The notes below the pieces were generated by a model, which saw nothing but the letters and a program-made list of their open reading frames with translations, had not been told where the DNA came from and ran no database searches. From contig CM024176.1 of assembly GCA_013433145.1 (NCBI GenBank), forward strand, positions 11,208,520 to 11,272,519: 64,000 nucleotides of DNA, read 5' to 3'. Origin of the DNA: Ascaris suum (Eukaryota > Nematoda > Chromadorea > Rhabditida > Ascarididae). The position numbers were made by a program, and so were the translations under genes. Below, piece after piece: positions 13,001 through 25,800 of this stretch (positions within the stretch are counted from its first letter, which is position 1; the number at the start of each line of letters is the position of its first letter).

Positions 13001-13815
13001 TGTGGCGTTGCAGCAAATTGAATCGGCTTCTGAGACAGCCAGGAAAATATCAAAGGAAGAAAGTGTATTGGCTGAGGTGGTCTTGAGAGCTTCAGGCTCT
13101 GCAGAATCGGCTGAGATAGCTATAGTCGCGCAACTTGTTGAAAAGTCTGGCTTGTTGAGGATGCCAGCCCTGAGTGTTGCCTATGGAGAGAGAAAGCCGA
13201 GAACAATGGAAGAAGAAGCGATGCGTGCAATTTCTGGTGTAGATGAGAAAATTTTAGCTACCGTAGTCGTTGAGAGGGAATTGATGGCTGATTCGGCGGA
13301 GATAGAGGTTGCACCGAGTAGAAGAGAAGTCTGCGCTGTGACGGTGAGAGGATTGAAGCGGCGAGTTTCCGGGATTTTGCCAGAAGGTGAGCTTGTCGAG
13401 GTGCTGGAGGAACCTCGAAGTGAAGATGATGCTTTCCTGCATCTTGAGGAAGTTTCGATCAGCTGCATATTCACCAAGCAGAGGACGCAAAAAGTAGGCG
13501 TAGGAGCTATTTTCAACTCTGAAAAAGCATGCGAAGAAATCGAGCTTGTCGAAAATTTAGAACGAAGAATTCATGAATGTGATACGATCGCTCATGTGCA
13601 CTACTACGCATCTGATCACTGTGTTGCTTCTATTCTAACCGGCTACGAAATTACCGACAATGTGTTCAACATAGTTGGTCCAAGTATTGACGAGTACAGC
13701 AGCGTTTTGCTGCCGGATAAGCCAACCTTCGAAATCTTCGCTTCGATCACAGAATGCGTTTTACCAGCGAAGCTCACTATTCCAGTTCAGGCGAAACGTG
13801 GTCGTTCGCCAACGG
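1..13815 (+). CDS. ttn-1: ttn-1 giant repeat exon (arrays A and B plus unique tail), frame broken by five indels
   Basis: One continuous coding block without introns, reading from base 1 in frame 1. Protein homology stays continuous throughout although the reading frame changes five times: a one-base loss near 6577, a one-base gain near 9619, one-base losses near 9840 and 9882, and a two-base loss near 10070. After these the frame is open to a stop at 13887-13889. I end the exon at 13815, where ACG G is followed by the strong donor GTGAGAT in phase 1, matching the phase-1 acceptor at 15398. The tail (13040-13815) is non-repetitive but has the same composition: Glu, Val, Ala and Ile rich, with short alternating hydrophobic stretches. 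The region is probably an extensible or filament-binding segment, comparable to the repeat segments described for nematode titins; that role is inferred. Read-through to the 13889 stop could give a truncated isoform. Confidence 0.8.
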
Positions 13816-16800
13816 GTGAGATACCATTAACGCATATTATCAATCATCCATTCGTGCGCTTCACAAAAGTTTTAAGAAAATCTGTTTGACAGGGCAGGCA
13901 ATTGTTTTGTCCCCTTCCTTCTCAGTTTATCGCGCGTTCAGTATGCCTTTGATCCCCTAAAGACTGCATCTTACTACACACCGCCTTTCTCGCATGTGAC
14001 TAGTGATTATTTTGCAGATGTAGTCAATGCTGACCAGAGAAGATAATTCACGGCAAAAAAATCATTAAATCAATATGAAACCTGGTCAATACGAAGTGAT
14101 ACGCCCAGTTTCATAACAGTGATAAGCAGTGACGGCGTCACTAGATGCTTGCTTCACTCCTAGGACAGCGTACAATGAAAAGGTGCATACGACTATACAA
14201 AGAAAAACAGTAAAAAAAAAAGTGGGTTTCCCCTTCGCTCAGAATCTTCCGCCTTTTCTTTTCTAGGTATTGCTTCGCTCGCAGTTTTATGTAATCAGAT
14301 TCACAAACCACAAGGCAGAGTCCCCGAATTTTGAAAGTTGTCGGGAACTTTCTGAATGCAAACATGCTTTGCTAAATACGCCGCAGGCTTAAAAATATCT
14401 CCACCTTTGCATTGATGATTCATTCCATACATCGCGGGGAAAACACGCCTAAGGTGGCCTCCACCCTTGCACTTCCCAGTACACGTTGGTTTCAAAGGCC
14501 TTCAAAGTATTTCCTCGAAAATTAATCCTGGAACGCTTAGAACTGTTTCCTTCGGAGCAAAAATGACTCATCTTAAGTGGCATAAAGCTTCGCTAGCAGT
14601 AAAATTGATCCTTATAAAAAAACCACATCCGGAGATTCCATGGAGAATCCTCATATCACACTTTCAGCATCTTCCACCCTGCTGCGTTATGTTTATTCCG
14701 TCCTTGAACATATAAAGAAAACGGATTTGTTGTACGGCTGTATCAGCCAATCCTTATTTCGATCGATTACAAAAAATAGCAAATGCAATTAAGGATGAAA
14801 ACAGAAGGATTGTTTTGAAGTCGCAAAGATCAGGGACCAAAACACATTTCGTGAGAGCGTTTACAAGATTTATTTATTGCCCACGGCCAAAAAAAATTTT
14901 TTTTTCCGACAAGGATCAGCACGAGTTGATCACTTGCTCTATACATATTTAAGAATCCAGTGTGCCAACACTTTTTCCTCAGCAGCTTTTAGCGCACCTG
15001 ACCATATGGAACTATAGAGGAATTTTTAATCGACGTTAATCCAACCAGTCGGCTGGAAGCTAAGTGCAGTAGTGGAGACAGGTTTCGTTTTTTTGCGAAC
15101 ATTGAACTGGCATGTTAGTCCGGCGTGCTGAATTAAAAGAAGCTGTCATCGTATCAGCCTTTCCAGCACGCTTGCCTACTTGTTAAGGTTTAACTTTTAC
15201 TCCCGACACATGGCGTCGGCAAAGGAACTGAAGGGAGGAGGGAAGATAAATGTATTTGGGTGAAGGCACCAATACTATTCGACAGGCGTAGCGTTATCCT
15301 TTTGTGGGGTACCCTATGGCTATTGGCGTCTTTGTACACTTAAGTTTCTGCAAAATTTATTTGCCCTTCTACATCTATGTTTGAAGAGCAGTTGCAGGCG
15401 TTGTCGTTGAATTGGAAATCGAGGCAGGCGAAGAAGTAGCTAACACCGAGGCACTGGTTGACGTCACGGCAAGCAGCTGTGAAGAAGTGTCACTCGATAT
15501 CACAGAGTTTACTTCGGATGTGCTGGATGTCGATGTTTCAATGGAGGCAGTAATGGAAGAGGAAGACATTGAAGCTGTTGGACCCACTTTCTACACACAG
15601 GTCAGCAATTCGGGTTGGTTGCGTCATGAGTTAGCATTGCTCTTTATCTCCCACTCTGCTACCGCTATCAAGCACAATGAACCGGCCATAACGCACTCTT
15701 AGCTTCTGAGTTAGACAAGCAGCGAGTTACTGACCGTGGAGTGTTCGCCCCTCATTAAGGAGGTCAACGAAACCAGGAGATATATGTACGAGCACACATT
15801 ATGCTTTTCGCAGAAATTAACATAAATTTTACGAACAAATCAAGCCTTCAGATTGCTTCTGCCACTTTTTTAAAATTGCTGTGTTGCAGTTTTTGGTTCG
15901 ATGCAGCCATTTCACAGTTTCTTTCAAAAATATTAGTGCAACTAGTTGGTTTAATGAGTAGACGTACGAAGAGCACGCATTCGGCTTTCTTTGCACATGT
16001 TCGAAGTTAGTGGACTTGATGCAAAGAGCTTTGATTGCAAAAAGTATGATAGCGGGCTTGGAAGCAGATGCGAAATGCATCCGTTGCAGTTCGAACCGCA
16101 AGATCAACCACTTGCAGAAATAGCCACGAAAAACGTCCGTTATTGAAATCATCCGGCTGTACAAATCCTGAGTCAAAAAGAAATCCGTTGTTGTCCGCAT
16201 ATGATCTGCTGTAGAGAATTCACGAAAACTTCTAAACTTCATATTTATTGCCTTTTCCATTTGCGGGCTGCCGAGAAGATCGACGGATATACATACAAAA
16301 GTGCGCTCAATAAGCTTCGTCATAATTTGCGAAAACTTGGGACTTTTTGGATTTATAGTGACAGCTCCCTCGCTTTTCTTTTGCTTCTCTTGACGATGCG
16401 TGCCAGTGTGAGTTGTGATAGCGCTTGGCGTGATAGTGCTTGTCAGTGGATTCACTGTCGTGAATTACTCTAGAGAGAAGAGAATACGAAATTACTGTCT
16501 GGAGGTTTCATGCCATCAGTATTTTGAGGTGAAGAGGGAGGGGAAAGGGGAGGGAGCATGGGGCGTCAAATCTTAATTTCTGCATGAGCCTTTTTTTACT
16601 GAATGTTAAGATGGCTATTCTCCTTTTAGATCCCACTTTCTTCCCTCTTTCTTGCCTCCTTTCCTACGCAGGAGTTTGATTAACGGAATTAGAAACTTAT
16701 TTTGATAAGCATGCGGCTTTAGAGCTACGTTGGCCTTTAGCAAATCATACGAGCTAAGTGAAGGCTCGACTCGAAAGCCATCTTTGCAATTTCCATCTCT

Positions 16801-19800
16801 CATTCAGAATAACCGCGTTCGATCCATAAGTACTGCGAGTAAAACCGTACGTTTTGACAGTCACATTTCAGAAGACCAAACCGTCTAATTTATGAGCTCA
16901 AGCCTTATGTTGAGGATGAATTTCGCTGGCTCAATTCACGCTCGATTTTGTTTTTTTATAAATTTGCATTTTGCAGCGGATTATAGCGATTTCCTGTCTG
17001 TGCATGTACGCTCGTCTGTCCAGCTGCCTTATAGCTTCAAATCATGGACCACTGTAGGTAGGCTTGGGGAATTTGGCAACCGCTATGGACCTTTTTACTC
17101 AGTCTTAGTTTGATCTGATCATCTTTAGGTGCTTAAATCTCCAAAAAGCCTGGCAGTCAGTCAGGTCACATTTTACACTGGTATGTTCGAAGGCAATACG
17201 TTGCTCCCATGTTGTATTATTTTCTGGTATTTGTTTTATGAAACTATTATATTTCGAACGTGGTATATGAGGGGGCAATTGTTATTGTTCTTTCACTTGT
17301 GAGCGGGAAAATTCACTGGTTCGTCAGGGTTTTCACTTGGTAGAGACTTTTCAGCTGATCGATCTTGCCATACAAATGCCTACAGCAGTCGCTGCAGTGA
17401 GTCGCATGATCGAGGAAGCTAAAATGCGTGTGCTCGAAGCGGACGCCGAAATCAAATTGGCCCTCAGCACTAGAGCCGAAATGCAGCAGCTACATCTAAA
17501 GCTGGCGGCAGCCGAACGCGAATTCATCGACAAGTATACCGATCTTGGTAAGGTCTTTCGTATAGGCCTCTGTTCCCCAAAAGAACGATGTCGTATGAAT
17601 AGGAGCAACAGCGTAGCCGGTAGTGTCACCGACGCCCAAAAAATTTTTCAAAATCTTTTTCTCTTCTACTAAATCGATTACCTCTGGGGCAGACAGAAAG
17701 CCGATTAACTCTTTTTTCGTTAACTGTTTTAACGCAGATTCAGAGATGACCTTTTGCTTGCGGACTGGAAAAGTCATCTCGGTGCATAGTCCTACATCAC
17801 CGACCGGAACATGCCTTATTCCTTCATTGAATGGCGATTGCTTTTACTAGTGATTTCACGATGTGCGGTCGGGGGCATGTGTTATCTTTCCATCACCTCA
17901 AGTCATTATCCTCCCGCCAATTTTCAGAAAAAAAGTAAAAATTCAAGAGCGGAAGGAAAGAAAAAACAAAAACGAAAACAAGTGGCAGATGGATAATATT
18001 TTTGAGGTGACATGAGGAAAACATACAGGAACGGCAGTCGGTAAAATGTGGCTGGAATTAGGATTTGGATATTAAAAGAGCCAGGCGTTAGAATGCTGGA
18101 AGCATCCCCTTCGAGAGTCATTTTTGCTTTGGAACTCAATCAGTTTATATGTTGGCCTGTAACGTTTTACTGGATATGAAGTCCAAAATGTCATTTGAAA
18201 GTCGTGTCTCGTTTTCAGATGCGGTGTTCAAGTCAAGAGGTGAACTTGAGTCAACGCTGTTGAAGATAAACGAAAAGAATGAAACTTCTGTTTCCGAAAC
18301 GATTCTCAAGAAGACAGGTAGCCAATTTAAAGTAGCTGCACACTTCATGCACGAACTTTACCTGTTAGGATCGTTTTGGGTCAACAGTTCTGTCTACACA
18401 CTTCAGATCCTCTTTAGTTTCAAAGTGGATTTTATGGGGGAACTTTCTATTTTGTTAGTTATTTTTATCGTTCCGAAGAAAGATAGGGTTATGGAAATAA
18501 AAACTGTAAAGGCATGACCGTAATCTTCACGCAGAGCATATTCCCTTCGTCATTGGCGCCGATATTCTTTTGTTCCCCCACTTTCTAACTGCGTTCGTGC
18601 AACCCGTCACTTGATCGTCGCAGTAAGGACTGCGTTGCGAAAAAAACATGAAATATGCGCTATGCTGATAGCACAAACTTTCATTTCTGTTGCCTTTTTT
18701 TACTTCATCTTTTTGAAATTTTCTTGAATGATGAGATATTCGGAAGTATCTTCTGTCAGTGTGAATGATGAACTATCAGGCTCAAGGTATTTGTTGGTCA
18801 GCTTCATAAAGAGTGTGTTTGTGGCAGCGCTGCAGCGAAATAAACAGAAGATGGACTGTCCAACCTTCTTTATGACGCAGCTTTCATCCATATTCGATTT
18901 TAGATAAGGCTTCCAGGAAAGCGGAGCGAAAAAGTAAGTATTTTATTGTCTTGCTGTTCTTGAAGTATGCTTTTTGCCGCCACGTTGTTTGCAGCAGCAA
19001 AGACTAGGTATGTTTGGTTGTTCATGTATTGCATGCATGTGTGAGCGTATCTTTGCATGCAGCTTCTGGACGCGCACTTCGCATATTAACCATTTGAAAA
19101 GAATTTGGATGCATATATTTTCTTCCTTAATCAAACTTTACTGCTTATATAAATTTCATTCGTTGTTTTTTTTTTCTACGATAAGATAAGTCGAATTTTT
19201 TAGCAAGTGAATGCACCGACGAGGGAATCTTCGCTTCAGGCGGATTTGAAGGACGTGACAAACCGACTACACCTAAAGGTGAAGATTTTGCATATGAACT
19301 GTGGCGATTTTTTGGTGAAGTCATTAGTTCTTACCGTCAAAAAGAGATTCACTGTGATAAGAAAAGTTCCCGTTGATTCAGAGGTGTACTGAATCGATTC
19401 AGGGTCGTCAGCGGGAGCATGCCATTTAATGACGCTGCAGCATATAACACTGCACTTGGTGAAGACTAGGTACCAGCGCTATGAGGTGCTGTTTGGACGT
19501 AGTAAACGGTGAAAAGAAAGGTGGGGAAAATTTAAAATGATGTGCCCTCGCTGTGGGAATTAAGACTTTTGAGGCATATCCATCTTGCAGTGTTCAGTGT
19601 TGAGTTGATGGCGTTGAGCGTTATCAGAGGTTTCAATCACTGGCGGCTACTGTTATTTAAATACTAAATTTCTGTTATGCATCTGCAAGACCCTCTATTG
19701 CTCTTCGTATTCTCGTTTTCAGTAAAACTCTTCATACTCTCTCTTGCACTCCTACCTGAGCTGTGTTATTTGAATGAAATTATGAGGCGTCGAGGTCACA

Positions 19801-22800
19801 GAATCATGCAATTAATTTGCACTCACAGTTTCAGTACAATGGTTTCCTTACAAACTGCAACGGAAGAACCGTTTGTCCAGTGTCAGAAATAAGCACCAGC
19901 ATATTTTGGGGAACAACCAATAAGTAGCCTACAAAAAACCTAAAATGATCTATTTGCATTGTCTTCATAAGTAAAAAACTTCCAAAATCCTGCTTTGTGA
20001 TCAAACATTTGAGAAAACTAACTCATAATGTGCTAGGGAACACGTCGTTTTAACATAGAAAGTATGCACAAAGGAGTGCAATAAAATTTCTTTTAACAAC
20101 TGACATGCCTTCATGAGTAATTTTTTAAGCTCATGGACAAAAGCAAGCACCAGCGCTGTGTCCATATACTTCAAGCAAAAGCAGTATGGCTCTGATTCCG
20201 CCATCTTTCTTGAAGAAGCAGCAAACGCTTAGTGCTGTTGAGTTAACCACTGTGGCGATCGAAGTGAAATTGATGGCCAGCCCGGAGCCTCGAGTATCTT
20301 TTTCTTACTCATAAAAGGTTCTGCTAAACGTGAAAACTAGTGAAAAAAGATTTGCGTTTGTTCGTTCGTTTTTTTTGCTGTTGTCTTTTTTTGCCTAAGC
20401 AATCGCCTTAAAATAGTTTGTATTGACGGGAGGTTCACATTGCATAGGATGATACATCTTTAAGTTTATGCATTTGTGTGAAAGGTGAAATTGAAGTAAG
20501 TGCAAAGCGGTGTTCTCCGATGAAATCATATAATGATAACGGTTTTCTATCAAAAAATTTACACGAAGCGATGAGATGCGTCAAGTTTACGAACAGCTTA
20601 AATGATGCAGTGAACGTTCACCATACCCTTTCAAGGGATGCGATGTATTTTCATCTGAATTCATAGGCGGTTTGAAATGTAATGTTTTCTGGTTTATTTA
20701 ATTGAATATTCGAACGTGATTTTTTATTATCTTTTAATGGCATTAATGCTCTGAATACCAACGACTTTTAAGCATTCGGTGAAATCCCGTCACGTACGTA
20801 AATGAAAGATTTAGCGATTGATGTTAATATGTTGTAGTCACGGTTTGGATGTCGGCACAACTAGTGAGCTCCGTTGAAAAAAAAAGCACAAATCGTTCCA
20901 GCTTCCCGAGCGTGCTTTTCGACTTATTGGAACTTTACAGCTGGTAGAGATATCTCAGTACTCGATGTCCTCACTAAAGAGTTTATTACTTACGCGAAAT
21001 TTTTGACGAGTTTTAGTACTTTAGTTATTCAGGGTCCTAATTCTTAGCAGATTAGTATAGAAATATCTTGAAAGCTCATAGTTTACGTCATTTATTACAG
21101 CCAAATGTTTTAATATCGCTCAGACTCAGATGACAGGCACTCTTCGATGATCAATTTCCTAATCCACCAGCCTTAGTGAGGCATGCTTGCGCCTTAACTG
21201 TAGCGTTCTATCGACTAGCGAAAGCGTATTAGGTTGTCTTTAGGTAACAACTTTTTATCCACTCACGTAACTGAAGCAACGGAAAATTGACGAAGTTTGT
21301 CCAAGTTTTTTATTTGTTTTATGTCATAATCTAATCTCAACTTGTGTTTGCTGCATGGAAAACCATTTCAAAATACGTTAAAAAGCCTGTCGTGATTACG
21401 GCTCAAGTTGTTTGAAATTTTCAGGTTTCCGTTTATTTGAACGACGATTTTATGGAGCAAGATGGACGTATGCATATATCCGTGACGAATGAAAGATTCC
21501 TATACACCTTTGCCATTGTCATTGAAGAAGTAACAGCAGCTGATGCAGGGCGCATTACTTTCGTCGCATCCAATGAAGCTGGAACCGCCTCTGCGGCTGT
21601 CGGGCTTGTCGTTTGCAGCGGTGAGAATTGGCTGGCTTTTTAGAATTTGATCACTAGTTGAACACTAGTTGAAACTTCATTCGAAGCATAAAAAGTTTTG
21701 ATCTTATAAACGTCAATTGCATCAGTGATCATCTTCTCGGTATGTACCTTGCTTTTAGTTGCGAAACATTACTAAATAGTATGCTGATAGGAAAATGAAG
21801 TTTTGAAGTTCGAGTGAAAAAAACAAATTTCTCATTCAGTCAATATGATAACTATTTCATGCGGAGACGGAAGAGCATACCAAAGGAGCTCTAACAATGT
21901 GCGCTTCTGATTCCGTCGCTTCAAACACTACCCAAACGTAGACTACCAGAAGTTGACTGAACTCATGAAACAGTGCGTCTGTATTTTAGATAGCCTGATC
22001 ACTTGTGCAAATCTGGACGAATCCTTTTTTAAGGGTTGTCGCTATAGCACCTGATATTGTGAGCCACAAAACTTATACGTAATTTTCACCTCCCTTGAGT
22101 GTCTGTATAGAAGATCACTTAAGGAGAACGGTTCATGCATGCAACTGATTATAAATCCATTAGTTCCGGATGTGATATAGCGCAAGAAAGTATCACAGAC
22201 TCGCATTTGCATAAGTGCATCCACGCCTACATGGTCTTGCCTTACTGAGTTTGGCAAGTTCAGATTTTCAAAACTTAATAAAAAAATCCAAACATTCGTC
22301 AAACACTCATTGTCTAAAATTGTACAGTTTTCGAAATATTTGACAAAGGAACAAGTAGTGAGTTGGCAATACTGGTTCGCGAAGTTTCTGCTAATTGCCA
22401 CGTCTGAGGTGTTAAGGAAACATCATTTCTCTTGTTGCTTTTAACTCTTGGAATTGAAAATAAGTAGTACATCGCCTGTTTTCACCGACTACTTTCTCAA
22501 TGAAAGGCATTTTTTCGAGGTCGAAAGAAAATGAAAAACCTACAGAGGGAGGGAGGATATTGCAGCACCTTTTCGGGCCCTCACAGCGATGGTTCTCGAG
22601 TTCATTTTTTGACCAATGCATGTTTTCATTTGATGTCTCGTCAGACAACTTCTTAATGAGCGGATGTTTTCGTCCTTTCGAAACATACTTCCCGTTAGCT
22701 GAAGAACGATATGTGGCTTGATAGCGTTGTATGCTTTCTTGATAGTAGGTTGAACGACCTGCCTGTTGCGAAATTCATTTCTTCAGTATTCCGATTAAAT

Positions 22801-25800
22801 AAGTCCATGTTTGAAGCTTTTTGCAAAAAACGTGCCGGATTTTTGGCTTTGCTGCAGTATGGAGTTGTGCGCAAAGACAAAGCTGTATGAATCTCGAGTT
22901 CCTAGAGAGTTGCGATATAAGCCTATAACTTGGCGCATTTTTCGCATGATCGTTGTATTTGTATATGATGATTACACTTGCAAATTTCCATTTCTTACAG
23001 CGCCTTCCCGCTAAAGTAATTCAATTAAGAAAGTGCGCAGTTCTTGCACATCCGGATACTTACTCAGCCTCAGCGCGTGCTTTTTTTGTAACTGTATCAA
23101 ATCCTTATACTTTACACTGCCTGTCAGCGAATGTCTTTAGAAAACATCGACGTTGAATAGTCCATCTTTAACTTGTTCGGTTTTACGTTATGTTTTCTGT
23201 TTATGTCTATTATACCGGCGTATCCTCTTTTCAATTAATTGTTGCTTCTCTGCTGATACCTATGCGTCACATTTTCTTTCAGCATATATTATTTCAACAT
23301 AGTGCCTCACAGAGTTTTATCATATTCCTACGACTCTGTGCAGAACTTTTTTTAAGCTGGGGAATGCAATATTCCTCATAGAAATGACGAAACTCATGAA
23401 ACTTTTCCCACTGGGCCTTCCTTCCCCTTTGAAGGCTCCTTTTTGGAAAATCATCCGCTGAGAGCGATTTGTTCGACACCGGAGCAAGTGGAGCATGGCA
23501 GAAGGGGGGAGGGGGTAGTGGTGAAGGATTCTGAGCATTAGTTGGTGCGAACGTTTAACGACTACTTAGGTGCTGCTCTTTTCTTGTTTGCTGTTATTTG
23601 GCAGTGACTGTCGCTCATTTGTTCCTCTTCAGGGTAATTAAAAGCGTTTTTTCAAAATTGCAGCTTTGCTTTGCTTTAGAAGTTAATAGGTGGTATGTTG
23701 AAGCCGTAAACCATTGCAGATGCCGATGTTGCAGAGAATGGAGCAGCGCCCCAGTGTTATAAAAGTTTTCGGGCGATTATACTACAACCTGTCTGCGATC
23801 AAGTCGTTATATGTGGCCAGTCGGCGAAGTTTGTATTGTCTCGCTTTTTGTCCTTGAAAGGGCTAAAGATCTCTCGTAAATATAAGCATAGTTCAGCAGT
23901 CAAATTTAGTTTGCGTTTTCTGCTTTCTGCAACCGTCCCATCGCAGTAGCAGTTCGCAACTTTCTTCATTAAAGAACAATATGTTCTAGACACTTTTTCG
24001 AGCTTTTCTAGCCCGGCGACCATGACAAGCCTCATCCAGATTTTTCATATCTCCTTGTCTGTCAAATATTTTGTGTTCTCATGCTTTGACCATTCTAGAG
24101 TCACGCAGTTGGCATAAGTTGATGCTCTTTCCAAGTGAGTCCAGTGGTTTTTATTATTTTGCAGTTTCGAAGAGTTTTCGTCTAATAAATGAAGAAGGAT
24201 TCGTGGGTATGGTGCAAATAGATTGACCGAAAAATTCATTATTGATGTTTATACTAGTCATTCATACCTCAAATTGCAGGTTTTGGGCAAAAGTTGGAGG
24301 CATCCCATTTCCAAAAGTTATCTGGCTGAAAGGCGGTATCGAACTTGCTGTTGACGCTAACACTAAGCGTTTTCATTTCTGTCAACAGCTCGATGGATAC
24401 GTCGGACTTTACATCGAAAACTGCAGCCTTTACGACAACGGTAATTATAGTCTTCTGGTGAAGAACGATGGTGGCGTTGACCGTTGCTCATTCGATCTCG
24501 TTGTTGAACACGCTAGTAAGTGCCGATCACTGTTCCTTAGTTCTTGGAACGTTGCTGCAATTCACAGTCACCAGATTCTTCTTCGGTTGAATGTCCAAAC
24601 GTGCTTTTTTCCAGTTTCATTTAGCTGATGGGATCTGAAACGGTGCTGTCCACATATTTAAATGTGCCATACCGCAATATCGTTTAAATGACGTTCGAAA
24701 AGAGTGAATGAAGATTTGGTTATACGATCGCTAAAGCAATGTGAAAAACTGGTTTAGCTCGCGGGATTTGGTCAATTTTCATGATGCCAACACATACCTA
24801 GAGATGGTTTTCACCGAATGCTTGCAAAACTAGGATGGCTGAGCTCGCACAACATACCTGGCATCTTGCCACATGGTCAGAACAACTGGTGGCAGGTTGG
24901 ATTAGCCTCTGATTACCGTTTATCCTACAACGAAATCCATTTCCCGTTGGCGATGGTGACGAACGCGCGGTACTGCACATCCATCAAAAAGGAAGGAAAC
25001 GCAAGGCTGAAGCAGCTGTGACCTCACAGAGCGGCGATTATGTAAATGCGAAGCAACCATACCTTCAAAGACCTCGTAAGGTGAGATATCAGCTCAGTAA
25101 TGCATGTCACAAGGTGACATATCAGAAAAGTCGCGTGGCTAAATTCTGGCTGGTTACACATTCACAAGCTTAACATCTTTTTAAATTTCAGAAATTTCTC
25201 TTATTAACTATTGATTTCCTCCAGAATCGCTTTTTTCAGAATATCGACTTCTATCCTGGGCCTGAATTTCCACGAAGTGTTTCGAAAAAAAGTTAGCACT
25301 TCTACAACGGAGCCTGTTGCTAGGTATACGGAAACGCCTATGCCATTATTGCTTCCATATATAACATTTACGTTGTTAATGAAACGTTGGCGTCTTCAAA
25401 TAGGATTTTGAGATTACATGAGTAAACAACGTGTATCTAAAGGACTCAGACGTAGGCAACCCTCTAAGGTAACAAATTTTGCACCTGAGCAAACATGCAA
25501 TCTTTAGTTTGCATGCGTTGCAACAAGAATTATAAGAAATTTTGTTTTTTATACGTTGATGGAGCTTTGTTTGCAGATTCCTATCCGTCGTGGCGAGGAG
25601 AGTTACAAATACGATCCGTTAGTAAAAAATGTGCAGGTTAATCATCAGGCTAGGTGTGCATGCCGAATTGTCGACCATGCTGTCGAACATTCGTGTCCAC
25701 ATGACCTGTTTGTCCATGTTTTAACAGGTCCGTTCTCACTTACTTTGCCCTTCCAGATTAGCAGCGTTTTCTCATGCATTTTACTAGTACATGTCACGTG

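Noticed and set aside
1..13004. Non-coding satellite DNA or a CRISPR-like array
   Set aside because: The period is 411/414 bp without unique spacers, and the unit is open and conserved as protein between the two subfamilies.
65..13053. Dozens of 60-110 residue open frames repeated every ~414 bp on both strands
   Set aside because: They are shadow frames of the two repeat units and do not follow independent coding constraints.
13816..13889. Stop codon after the repeat exon as the true end of the gene
   Set aside because: A strong phase-1 donor lies at 13816 and the next exons continue in matching phase; kept only as a possible truncated isoform.
15829..16455. 208-residue minus-strand open frame in a ttn-1 intron
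   Set aside because: No recognisable motif, no clear splice or expression signal, and composition close to random translation of this AT-rich DNA.
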